A DNA stretch of 64,000 bases from Pholis gunnellus. Lineage: Eukaryota > Chordata > Actinopteri > Perciformes > Pholidae. The translations under genes were made by a program, and so were the position numbers. The notes under the pieces are model-generated. The model had not been told where the DNA came from and searched no databases. It saw nothing but the letters and a program-made list of their open reading frames with translations. Below are positions 12,207-24,800 of the stretch, piece by piece. The DNA lies in contig OU342816.1 of assembly GCA_910591455.2 (NCBI GenBank), positions 21,647,702-21,711,701 of the forward strand. Direction: 5' to 3'. The first letter of the stretch is position 1; each line of letters opens with the position of its first letter.

Positions 12207-15200
12207 CCTGCACAGAGAGAGAGTGGGCATATACTGTAGTGTTTGATGCACTTTTGTTTGCTAAGTCAGCACAGCTTATAAACTAATGTCATCACCAGCT
12301 GTTTAATGAGATATTGCAACTGTTGCAGCCAGGGGAATACACTTATGGGCAATACAGAGGCAATGTGGAATAGTGAGGTCCAACAATGCATTGGCTAATC
12401 CATCCAAACGATTATGTTAGTAATGCAACTGTGTCCAAGGACAAACTTGTAAGTTTCCCTTTGGGGCCATTTGCTATTAACTCTCTAGAAGACAAAACCT
12501 TTTTCATTCGTGGTTTGCATTTTTGGGTAAAATAGTCGGTAGTAATCTATAACACAGTTATATTCTACATAAACTATAACAAATATTTATAAACTGTAAA
12601 GTGAACTATTCAATTAAATGACTAATTTTATTTTATTTTGGTATTTTTGTCATATTCAGGTTGTCAGATTGTAGCTATAGTTCAGGGGCAAAATCTGGCA
12701 AGACTGGCAAGCCGAGCGAGCAGCCATGCCTTAAAAACAGAAGAAGAAGTACGTGACCGAGACGGGAAAGACCTGATCAGAAAGAGCTCAGAAGTCCTCA
12801 TCTGTTGGATCCACCAACAACCACAAGGATTTATCTGGAGTCTCCTCAATCATGCCTGCCTCACCTCATGTGGAATGGCACCATGTTGTCTACACAAATA
12901 GGAGATGGAGGTAGATTTGCCAGAAGGGGGCCAAATCCCAAAGGGGACTGGACCAGTTGGCTTTACTGGTAAACCACAGTTAATTAACTACATCTCCTGG
13001 GATTTAAACGGATGAGGTTTCCAAGATTCTGACATGAAAGTATGGGAACTGTGTGTAGAATATATCACAGTAAGGACAGTCTTTATGGCTGCTCAAGTGT
13101 TCCTTTCAGGGGTTTGATAAATACATATATAGATATCTGGGTGTAAAAATCTATCTTTCAATAAATTGTGTCATAAATGGAGTCTGCTCTGAGAATGATT
13201 CTGCTTCAGAGGGATGGACTCATCTTCAATCTCATTTTAAGTATCAGTTGCAAAAAAAGTTCTAAAGCACTTTTGGGGTTCTGGGACACACTTCAGAAAA
13301 TTACTTCTAAATATAATTGAAAAGGTATGAAAGCTAAATATAGCACCTTACAAAGAGACAGGAAATCAGGAGGTCCAAGTTTATTTAGTTTGGTTTTAAT
13401 GCATCCTTTGTGTATTCATTGTTCGATTATTAGTTTATTAGTAAGGGACAAGTGCAAAGAAACAGGGAGTTTCCGGAGCAGTGTCCGATGTACTGTACAC
13501 GTCTCTGTAACAGACACACTAACAAAGATTCAGATGAAACAAAAAACAACAGAAAACCTTTACAGCATTGACTTGAGTTCATAAATAATGACTAGTCGGT
13601 GTCACTATTACAATTCTTATCCAGGACTTGACTGTAATAGAAAACATTTAGAAATCCTGAATTCCACAGGGTTGTGCCTTTAATTGAGAATGCAGTTTGT
13701 TTAAAGTCCTACAGTTTCCTTCTGATATACTTCTGGTGTTGGTGGCGGTATGGTGACGTCTAGTTACGAATGTGTTTCAAATGGGTAGAGCTAGATGGTG
13801 GAGATATTTAAATGTAAGTGTCAAAAAAAAGATTCTTCTTCTTTAGAAATGATGAAATCTTAGCGGTTCAATAATTACATTAATGAACTGTTGGAAGCCT
13901 TTTTCTTTCCCACGGTGAACAGACAAAGGAGTTCATACTCTCAGGTATGTGCAAAGGAGAACTCAGGACTCCCAGATTAAAAACACAAAACGTTTTCTCT
14001 ATCTGCACTCGTGAAACTGTCGTCCCATGGTCAATAGAATTACCAGTAAAACAAATCCATTTCATTTCTTGTTGCACTCTTACAAACATGTTTGGGGTAA
14101 GAATGGACTTGCTACCTTTAATACTTCAATAAACTGGAGTAGAGTTTAGAGGAAACAGGAAACTTTCTCCTAAAAACTCATCATTATAAATATGTTCCAG
14201 CCCTCTGATTTCATACCAAATCCGAGTTACCGTCTTCACCGTAGCTCTGCTCCGATGGTTCTACTGGGACATGTTACCACATGGGGGCCTGTTATTGGTA
14301 AAGATATTCTTTGGTTCCAAACTTCCCAATTCCAAAATAATGAGTCTTTGCTTATAATGTTTTGATAGATTTCATCTCATTTAATGGTTTTATGATAATA
14401 GAATATTGATCGTGCATGAAATAACGCCCTGAAACACTTTTTGCCATTTTGCCATTTGAGCTATTTGTAATTGAAAATGAAATGTAATCTTATTAAACAG
14501 CATGAATGCGTGTAAACCTTCAAAATGAAGCGGCATCATTCTTGTGGAGGACTTCATGCTGCAGTCAGACATTTTAGGGAAGTTGTACCTCGGTCAGGTT
14601 GTCTGACGCAGCGTAATCACACTAGTGAAGCCTAAACTTCCTCCTTGGTGCTTTGCTGGACCGTGGCCTGGCCTAAGTGGGTGAGTACAGAGGAGCCCAT
14701 TTAAAAACAAGCTTGTGCAAGCCTCTTCCTCCCATCACACCACTCAGCAAAGTGCTGAGAGTCTCGTCCACGCTCTCCCTGCTCTGTCCTCTCCAAACTG
14801 CTGTGTTTCCTTTTTTAATTGCGTCTGCTTCATCTTTGTCTTAGAGTTTATCTGTAATGTCTCTGCCGAGAAAGTGACTCCATGTTGAATAAATCCTTGC
14901 AGCAGAGAAATGAATCATGTCCGTCAATAGATCCAATTAAGGTTATTTGGTCTCCTCAAATAAGGAGCATTAGCGGCAGACTCTAACCTTGCCACAGGGA
15001 CTTTTGGCACTGATGCGCTGTTGCTTGAAAATTTGACAGGGTGAAAGAATCACAAATTGAATTTGCTAACAGCACTCAGTCATGCTGCATCCTGTCTATT
15101 TACTGCTAGCTCCATTAACTCTGGGATAGCATAAAGAGAGGGTGTGGAATCACAGCATCCACATTAAAGCAGACAGCAGCATGTTGTTTGAGATGTGCAG

Positions 15201-16005
15201 GGATTGAATGTCTGCAATAGCGTGTGTTTGGGATGTGTGTCAACCTTTTCTTTTGGTATGTGACCTTCACAGCGAGAGGTGGTGGTGGTCTCAGGTGCGT
15301 CTCTGTGCTCCACAAGAACACAGGTATAAAAAAGAGCCAATCACGAGGGCTCATCAGAGGTCATTTAATGCAATAGAGCCAAAACACTCACCCTATCACT
15401 CCGTGGGAGGGGTAACCACAACTACATGACCACAACACATCCAACCTCCGATTCCACTGCAGATTTGGAAAGCATTGATGACACCATCATGTTTGTCATA
15501 TGCAGAAAGTCCATTTTTTGACATGTTGGTTTATTTAATTCTGAATGAAGAATCTTATTTGTGCAAGAACAACGCCGACATTTATACGAGTGCTATTTAA
15601 ATCAATCAGCTGTGCATCATGAATAGGAAATGAAATCATTGTTCACATCTAGTATGACTCCTGCTTAAAACCAAAATCATATTTGTATTGAAAATGCCTG
15701 TGGACTCATTCTGTCCCACACAAATAGAACTGAAACAGATTCCAATTCAAATCATTGTTCGGGCCGCCATAGCAGAAATGGAAATCAAGCAAGTGCATGT
15801 CATCAGCTCATCAGAGGGAGAAAAAAGAAAAGAGGAGAGTGGGGGAGGGAGAAAAGAGCAGCGAAGAGCAAAGAAGGAGAGATGGAGGAAACCATGGTTA
15901 CAAGGCAGGGATGGAGGGAAGATGATGCATAAGGAGGACCTCAGGGAGGTCAGGGCTGGAAGACGGACCGGCAGCATGACGGGTAGAACAGGAAAACAGA
16001 TTACC
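12207..16005 (-). other. fez1: fez1 5' leader splice sites and first intron
   Basis: The coding exon begins upstream of the ATG at 12207, after the acceptor CTGTGCAG (12215-12208). A strong donor, CTGCAG followed by GTAATC, lies on the minus strand at 16005/16004 and is the best candidate for the end of a non-coding first exon. The intron between (12208-16004) shows no coding exon on either strand; short open frames there have no splice-phase or composition support. The first exon is inferred from the donor only. Confidence 0.45.
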
Positions 16006-16289
16006 TGCAGTAGATGTGCCGCTGTTGTTCTGGTTTGGTGTGTAGGCAGGATCTTCTGTGCCTAAGCCTCCATCCGTTGCAAAACCCACCGACGAGCAGC
16101 AGCAGTCACAGTCATTCCAGGGGGAAAGCGAGAGAAACAGAATCAGGGACGTGAAGATGGTGGTGTGAGCTTCGGTTTGTATCCCTTCCCTCACCCGTTA
16201 GCCCACAGCCACCCTTATGTGTCCTCCCACAGCCCGTTGTTTTCCAATCAATAGGCAGCCAGCCCAGCTCACACTGAGGCTGCGCACTG

Positions 16290-16380
16290 CCAGGCCTGAC
16301 GATATTAGCCCCCCTCCCTTTCTTCCCTCACTCTCCTCCCGTTCTCCCTTTGTCCCTGCCTCCTCCCTCCCTACACACAT
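16290..16380. promoter_or_regulatory. Pyrimidine-rich tract near the presumed fez1 promoter
   Basis: About 70 bases from 16308 are almost pure C/T on the plus strand (CCCCTCCC, TCTCCTCCC, CCTCCTCCCTCCC), just upstream, on the minus strand, of the candidate first exon of fez1. Such tracts often sit in vertebrate promoters and can bind Sp/KLF-type factors or form triplex DNA. A complementary purine-rich stretch lies at 15820-15900. Promoter function is inferred from position only. Confidence 0.3.
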
Positions 16381-17689
16381 TAATTCCCCAATATTCATGA
16401 GGACAGAAGGAGGTTTGGGGGAAGGAGATGTGTGTGTAGCAAGGTGGCACATTGTTTATCGGTCTACCTCCACATTAAATCCTGATTCTATCAACTGTGC
16501 TCATTCTGCCACAGATCAGAGTGGAATATCCAGAATGCATTGCTGTGAACCTGTATGCAAAACTGCACAGTGACAAAAATGAATGAAAATCACACTCTGA
16601 AGCATTCGAGACTAGCTTTGAAAACTAGGAGATATGAAAAACAGATACGCTTTTAAAATCCAGCTTGCATTTGCTTCCAAAGCCTTTGTCATTATTTAAC
16701 TGTCTTTCTTATTTTGAAACAACAAAGCAGAACGTGTCAGAAAACAACATAAACATATAATAAATCCTCGAGCCTGCTGCTGTTCCAGGTCATTACTTTC
16801 CTACTGTGTTGATGCATTAATGATAAGATTAACAAAAATATAGATTTTTCTGCCACTTTTATAACACAGAGCAATCAAGGAATTCAAAACTCATTTTAAC
16901 TGTTGAAGATTGTACGTATACATAGCCACTCAAGAATGTTCATAAAGTTATTAGCCCTCCAATCTTCAAGTTGAATCTAAGTAAGGATTATTGGACACTA
17001 AGAGTCGATGTCTTTGATACATGAAGAGAAGATGTGAGGATTGCTCACACACAAACACAGAATATACTACTGGCACAAAAATATGAAAATAAAAACCACA
17101 GTATAGGATCCTCTTAAAATGAATTTCAAATAACAATAGAAGACAACATATAAAAAAAGATGCTCATGAAAAAAGCCAAATTATCACAGACTTGATGCAG
17201 ACCCCTCCCTCCCCCAGCCTGTGCTTCAAAATCTGCGTAATCCCTGTTTTCAATCTGTGGCGGGTGTTTACACCTCCTGTCTGAGAGCCTCGGCCCTACG
17301 AGAGCAAACACATGCAGTCACATAACAGTTCACATGTTATTAACACACTCAGACTGGGTAATATTGTAATATGGCTATCTTTGCGGCCTGGGACATCCAG
17401 CTCTCAGATGTGAGCACATTTGACAGATTAAGCTTTTTACAGCCTGTGGGGTTTAGAATAATTGAGAAAATAAGCTGTTTGTGTCAGTGAGGACTTTTTC
17501 ATGATCCAGACTTTTCAGATTTTAAACAGTAATTCAGATAAAAAAATGTGTCTCTATTGGTAGAAATGCTATGTTGTATGTACCTATTATAATATGTATT
17601 TATTATAAGAATAGAGCCGAGAGCTTTTTCAATATAAAGTGATAGGTGGGACTTTCACAGAGACACCTTTTTAAAAGAAATGTACTCCT

Positions 17690-18120
17690 TAGGGACAGTG
17701 TGTAGCATTTAGGGGATCGATTAGCAAAAACGGAATATAATATTCCTAACTATTCTTTCCTTAGTTCATGTGTGTTTTTTGTTAGCTCAGAATGAGCCCT
17801 TCAGGGAGCAGGTCCTTTTCAAAGAGTCCACCATGTTGCACCGCCATGTTTCTACAGTAGCCCAGAACGGACAAACCAAACACAGAGAGAGCCTTTTGTG
17901 TTGTTACATTACCTGAAGGCCACCGTAGTTCTCCTACACGCTTATGAAACTGTGGAAACATGAGCCAGAGTGTAAAGCGGTGGCGCTACTAGCTGCCGTT
18001 TGACTTCAGCTGCTCATTGAACTACGGTTATTATGGTATGGATGCCTCTGAGCGAGGTGAACAAATAAAGTATTTGTATTGCTTTTGTACTTTTAGAGCT
18101 ATAATTTAAAAAAAAAATGT
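17690..18120. repeat. Percomorph dispersed repeat between fez1 and cfap58, relative at 23905-24175
   Basis: Contains 'GTTGCACCGCCATGTTTCTA' and 'CAGTAGCCCAGAACGGAC', recognised as high-copy percomorph repeat. The segment at 23905-24175 in a cfap58 intron shares its opening (GACAGTGTGTTGCATTT) and the frequent end motif ACACACTGTCCCTTTAAG. The rest of 16400-21370 shows only short unsupported open frames. Confidence 0.45.
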
Positions 18121-21100
18121 CTCTGTTATGGATCTCAAGATTTCAAAATGTATCTCCTCTTACAATGTTTAAATGAATTTTAAATAGAATAATTTGAATA
18201 TGTAAATCCCATAAATAGTGAACAAGACTTTTGGATTTTGAAAGTTGTTCTTGGTGATCAGGGGGAAAAAATAAACATTGTGGCCTTAAGATGAAAAACT
18301 ATTAATGCAGAAGCCACATTAAATAAAATAAAACTGTGTGTATCCATGGATTGCCCTGGACGCACATAATCCGCACATTATTTATTACACTCAAGACGTT
18401 TTAGAATATCTTTTTTCAGTAGCTGCCCAAACAGCACAGATCTAAATGACACTAGGAAGGGTGAATGTCATGTTATTCCATTGTGCGTGGTCTCAGATCA
18501 CACCCAGTCAGCAACACATCCTCTGATACAGACACGACCCAATGCATCATGGGTCATCATCTGATTGGCTTCAGCTAAAGGCTAACGACAACAACGGCTC
18601 CTTTAACACAGATAAATGGATAACTTATGACAGAAGACATTCATTGTTGGATTTATTAGTGTTATACAGTTGCTGTGCTCGATTACAAAGCTCCTGAAAA
18701 GCGGTGACGGAGCGGAAGCGATCTAAAATGAGTTCTAGACTGCAGCGTTATACTCTGGTGTCATATACGACATTGCCTCTGCCACATTATTGCTCCATTC
18801 GCTCACTTCTCCACTTTCTAACTTTACATGCGGTCCCCGCTACCTGCTTAAACAGTCTGTGAGCCCTCTGAGTGCTTCAACTGCAATGTCTCAGACCTGT
18901 GGCCATATTGGGAGCGCTTATGAAGATGATTCCATGTTTTCTATTGGTGCAGTCAAAGTTAAGAGCGGCAACAAAACGGTGCAGACATGCCTTTTTGGAT
19001 CCAGGAGAGAAAATTGAACCTGAGGAGTAAAATAACTAGGATTCTGTTGAGGACAATGGGCCAACATGAGATTGTAAATGCACATATTGTGTCAGCTTGT
19101 CAAGTGTTGAGGAGACACTGTTGCCTGACAAAGCTTGTCACCTGTCTTACCAGTCGTGATCATTAGTGTGATGCATCGAGACCGAACAGCCAACAAACAT
19201 CAACGTCTTTAGTCTCTGCAAGCAGCTGCTTCTTCTCCACACAGGAGAATGAAAGGGGGAGAAAGGGGGAGAAAAGGAGTGAAAGGAGATCTGGCCTGTC
19301 AGAGGCCTCCCATTTCTACGGCAACACAGCTCACACAGCCCAGCATGGCACAGGCGCTGGTTGCCATGGTTATACCGTATTGCACTGGCAAAGGCATCAG
19401 AGGGGAATAAGTAGCTAGCAGTAAAAGTTACCAGAGTTAGCCTTAAATGTGCTGGTTTTAATTGAGGAGATGGGACAGTGTGTGGCCTATTTTCTTTATG
19501 AATTTAGCTTAATAAGAGCTAAATATAGGCTACATTTGTAATTCGTGCCAGCACGCTTGGTATGGAAATTGCTGAACTGCAGAAAGAAAGTAGCTGCATA
19601 TTTGCAGGGACATTTTGACACAAAATCTTAGCATCTTAAACAAGTGATGTGATAACAATGACAGCTGACAGAATTGAATGGAAACAGATTGTTCACTCAA
19701 ACACTTCAGCAACTAATTGTTCTCATTAACACACCTTCAACCTTTCTTAATGAGCTAATGGATCAGTTGGGTATCCGGTCTTTAAAGGGGGATCCTCCGC
19801 TGCATAGGTCTACATCAAACCCAGGCCTCAAAGTACAAACAACAGAGGCCACAGCACTACAGGAATGACCTTGTGTGTCTTTATCTGTGAGTCATAACTA
19901 TGACTTAAACTATGAGGATTAAAGAACGCACCCCCATAGACTCTCTGTGTGTGAATGAGACGTTATAATAATTAGATTCTGCAGCTCATGCAAATCCTTT
20001 CGTTGGGTGTCCCATGCTGAAAATACATACACATGTAATACAAAATCTATATTGCTGTAAATTATATGTTTAGATTACAACAATGTAATTGTAAAAACAC
20101 AATTTTCATCCATGTATTTCAAAAGTTAGTTTTGTCTAGTCAGCCTGTACTTTGCTGACATCTAGTGGTGATCTGCTCAAGACAAAAAGAGCGTGATTTC
20201 AAATATGCCACATATCTTATTTTATATAATATGTTACTATAATCAGAGGCGACACAGACAATAAAGCATTACCCCTGGGCCCCTGGGTGCTCTCACTGTG
20301 TCCCTTACTGTAGGACTGTGACAGGCTCCTGCATTGATAGTGGCTCAGCAGCAGAGGGCACCAATGCAGTTTCATATGCATTTCATTATTATTCCTGGAA
20401 CTGCTCCGTCATGGGACATATTGTTTTTTAGGCGGCCTGCAAATAAGACTCATTACATCCATGAGGATCATAAGAATGAAAGTTCTTCTCTAAATCAGAG
20501 AACTGCTGGATTTCCCTTAATCCTTATTAGACTGTTCAGACTGGAGGGAACTCTTCACTATAACAGAGGACATTTTGATTCGTTCTGGTGCAGACAATGG
20601 CCGACCTGATCTGTCTGTTCTGCTGTCTTTCCTTTTTTAAATTAAATATCAGACGTGACAAAGTCACAAAACCTCCCCAATATACATCATCTCTTTGTCA
20701 TCTCTTGAGTTGATATACTGCAGTCAAATGTTTCTCGGATTGTTCATGCAATCAGGCAACACGCTTGTTGTTAAAAAGTAAAGAGCAGTTTATTCACAGA
20801 GCACCTCTCTGATGCAGTCCTCTTAAAGTGCTTTACAAGAAGTGACAGGTCTGTCCAACCTAAAGGTTTGACCGAGGGGACAAGTCGTGGTCAGATGACC
20901 CTCTAGTCCAAACTTTATATTATAGTGTCAAACATGAATGAATAGAACTTTCAGCCTTTGGATTGCTGTTCTAAGAAAAGGACAATTCAACATACAATAG
21001 ATCACAATCCATCAGTGGAGTCAAGAATGAAACAGCAGCACAGAACCTTTAAATAAATATATAGACTGAGTCAGTAAACGTGTTATAAGACGGTCTATAC

Positions 21101-21377
21101 AGCCGTGTCTCCCATAGGGACTCCTTTCCTCTGCATACTGAAAGTCATGTGGAGTTTGTTGGAAAGGGACCTGTTCATATTTGTTATGATTATATTCCAT
21201 GTAGCTGGATATGTATTTTACAGCAATGATGTGCTGAATGATGTTCTTCTATGGTTCTGTCTTTAAAAAGTCCCTTCCAAATATGTCATAATATCAGCTT
21301 TTCACTTCATGATTATCATGGCCAAAAGAATTTACAATAATGTTATTATTTCTATATCCATAGAAAATAGTTCTTTG

Positions 21378-21383
21378 TTTATT
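21378..21383 (-). terminator. Candidate cfap58 polyadenylation signal
   Basis: TTTATT on the plus strand reads AATAAA on the minus strand. It is the first such hexamer I found, about 460 nt past the cfap58 stop codon. Use is not shown. Confidence 0.35.
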
Positions 21384-21841
21384 TTGTGTTTTGTCAATAT
21401 TTTTGCAATTGAATTGAGTGTAGGGAGACACTGTAACTGTACAAAAGCCTGACTTAAGAGTGCATTATTTAGACAATATCACCATATGTGCATAATTAAA
21501 TATCATGGTTAATGTCAATAATAAGCCTACCTCCAAACCTGCAAAGGCCTAGTTTATACCTCAAGGTAGAGGGAGCAGGGACTTCATTTGTTGCTCAATA
21601 TTTATATTTTGATAGAAAATATCTTCTCGAGCCTGATTAAGTATAGACTGACAGCTATTTCCTTTCGGATTGCCCAATACGCATCTACATTGTGAAAGTC
21701 TTTTTCTGAATATCATGATTAATGGTTAAAAACCTTTCACTTGCTGATAATGTCAGGTTATGTGGTAATGAATGTTTTCTCATTTCAAATGATGTAAAAG
21801 ATGTCTGATGGTTAATCAAATATTCCCTCATATAAAGGCCA

Positions 21842-24800
21842 TTATCTTCTCACAGGGTTGTCGATCCTGAAGCCTCCTCCGGTGAAGTGAGGTTTGCTGC
21901 TCAGCTGGGGCAGGGGTTCCAGCTGCTCCACCGTGGTCTTGGTCCTCTGCTCGCTGATGAGACACACAGAGATCCAAGGCATCAGAGACCGAGCTAAACT
22001 ATCACTAGATGGTACATGTTGTTCCCTGCATTAAATGAATTGTGCATGTTGAACAAATCAATACTGCTTCATTAAAATGACAAAGATCAACCTCACCTGT
22101 GAAGCTTTTTCTGGCTGAGGTACTTCTTCTTAGTATTTGCTAGCTCATTAGCTAATCTTTGATTCTCACTTTTGTACTCGTTCATCTTTGAGTCGAGCAA
22201 TCTCAGCTCTGCTACCAACGCCTGTGAAATCAGAAAAAGAACGTGGAGAAGCAAACAGGTACCAGGTGTTGCCTGCAATCACCTGTTCTCATATATATGA
22301 GTGTCATGTCTTAACATACACATGGACAGTTAAATAGTGAGTTGTGTTAGTGAAGATCATTTCATACGTTGATACAAAGAAAGTGAATGGATGAACTGTC
22401 TGAAACAGTATCAACTCACATGTATTTGTATCGGACAACAAATTGAAATAGATCTGATGGAGTTTGGTACGTACTGTTCTACATAACCCAAACCAATTAA
22501 AAACATTCCATGAGGATCCTTCATCCGAACAGAAACACATTGAAGATTTCATTCTGACTAAGGCAAAAATTTAAGGTAATGATCAAAAACATTTGCCGTG
22601 ATCATTTTTTGAAGTTACTTTTGTTCCATCGGTAAAACAGGTGATTTCTTTTTGATTGTCTATTGTCTATTGTTGCTGTAAGACTCATTGTGGTCACAAG
22701 AGGCTGAAGTGCACCACGACCCCATGTTCTAAATAGGACTAAAAACAGTTGTGCTTTCTTCCAGGATAGTTTGAATTTAACATAACTTGTTAACATACAA
22801 TATATGTAGCTTGTGATTAGAGAGCATGGACAAACATGAAAACATGAATGCTTTCAGTCATATTCAGAACATGGGGTAGTAACTTAAAAAGATCATCCTG
22901 GCAACATCTATTTTTTTCATCTGTTCTTAAATCATAAACACAGGAGAGAAAACTATTTAAATTAGCATCACCAGGAGGTTCTTTTATTGCCTCTCAAGGC
23001 TTGCATAGGATTGTGAGGGACAAAAGGAGATATAGTTGACTTGAGAAATCCAGAATATGATCGGGTCAAATACAAAAGTAAGAAAACATGAAGGTGTGAG
23101 ATACAACATGAAACAAGCTGTATGCTTCGACTCGTGAAAAGGGGAGTTGTGTGATGACCTTGAGCTTTTTAGTTCTCTCTCTGATGGTCCACTGGCACTG
23201 CTGGAGCTGCTCAGCTGCCTCTGGACCCGGCTGACGGGCCATTATGTGCTTCAGCTCCACATACAGCTTCTCCTTTTCCTTGATGGAGAAATAGAAGGAA
23301 GGGAAATTCAACAGATGATGGAGAGGTAGAATGAGTGAGTGAGCCTACATGCTCTTCATAGTCTGTGTCACCAGGTGGGGGCATGTGGAGGGGCGTGTGT
23401 TGCTCTATGTCACAGTGTCTTCCTTGATACTACCACCAAATCGTGCTGAGGTCAGACATAAACAAATTCTACACATAGAGGCTTTAAAATACAGAATTTT
23501 GACAACACGGAAAAGTCTTCAACGTTTTTGGCCACATCAGTGAGCCTCACTGAAGCACTAGGTGACATGTTCCTGCATCACCATGAACACACAATGTAGT
23601 TTATTTTGACTCAATCCTACATACACCGTCCTGCCATGTGTGTGGATGTGGATGGAAAATGTGGATTAATCCGCCTAGGAAAATAGTCCCCAACAAATGC
23701 ACTAATTATTCTTATTTGGGTAAAACTACAGTGGTCAGCTAATTTACTAAAGTTATTGTGCCCTTTATCAAATGAGAGAAGATATTTGTCACCCACATAT
23801 ACAGTATATCTATATACTTTCACAGACTAATGTCTTATTGGTTTGGGTCAATTCATGGGAATTGTTGGCAGTAATCAAAATTAAGAATATCATCAGCTTT
23901 ATCCTTTAAAGTGACAGTGTGTTGCATTTTGAACGATTGTGATACTGCAGTAATGTGAGCCGCAAAGTACAAACCTGTGGTAAAGCCAGCTGCCATGTGA
24001 CTTTTGTTGCTTCTGAAGTAGTGTTATTACGATAAGGATGGCCTCTCAGCCTTACCGCGGTTTTGCACTCGGCGGCTTACCGTCTTGGATTGGGAGGAGT
24101 GAGCGGAGGGGTATTCAGTTGGTTGCAAACTGCAATCACACCACTAAATCCAACACACTGTCCCTTTAAGGCCTAATGACAAAATGGATCATATATGGAA
24201 GTAATGACAGATTCTATATCGTAAATAATAACTTAAATCAACCCTAGTTTCTGATGCCATACAGTTATGAAGATGTATCAAAAAACACGGGACTTATACA
24301 ACTAACTATCAAAGAAATCAAATAATTATGATTTCATCCATTTTCTTTAAATCAGAGATCAGTTCAGCTCTACAAAATGGTGAGGGTTATTATTCTATTG
24401 TTCTACAAGACACACTTGAGGGTCTGCCGATAGCTTCCATTGTCTCTCAGTGTTATCATCTAAGCATTTAGCTCCTGCAGGGCAATGATTACTTTTCCCA
24501 TACAGTGACACAGACCAGTCACAGAAGTAATGGTTTACAAAGCAGCTCCTTTTATCGCTCACATCGCTCCCTCAGTGTGTACAGTGAGTGTGTGTACTTG
24601 TGTACACAGTTCATTAAGGAGAGTGTCTAGTGTTTACCTGTAATAGGAGTTCGTGTTCCTCCAGCTCTTGGGTCTTGGCGATCAGTCGTTTTTGTAAGGA
24701 CTGAATCTTCTGGATGAGTTCGTATTTGCCGGGATCACTGCCCTGCAGAGAGAGAGTCCTTTAAACGTTAACGGCCTGATCTTTTCCTCTTTGAATGATG

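Noticed and set aside
11698..12286. Several plus- and minus-strand frames around the fez1 start exon
   Set aside because: Shadows of the GC-richer first coding exon; only the frame from 12178 matches FEZ1.
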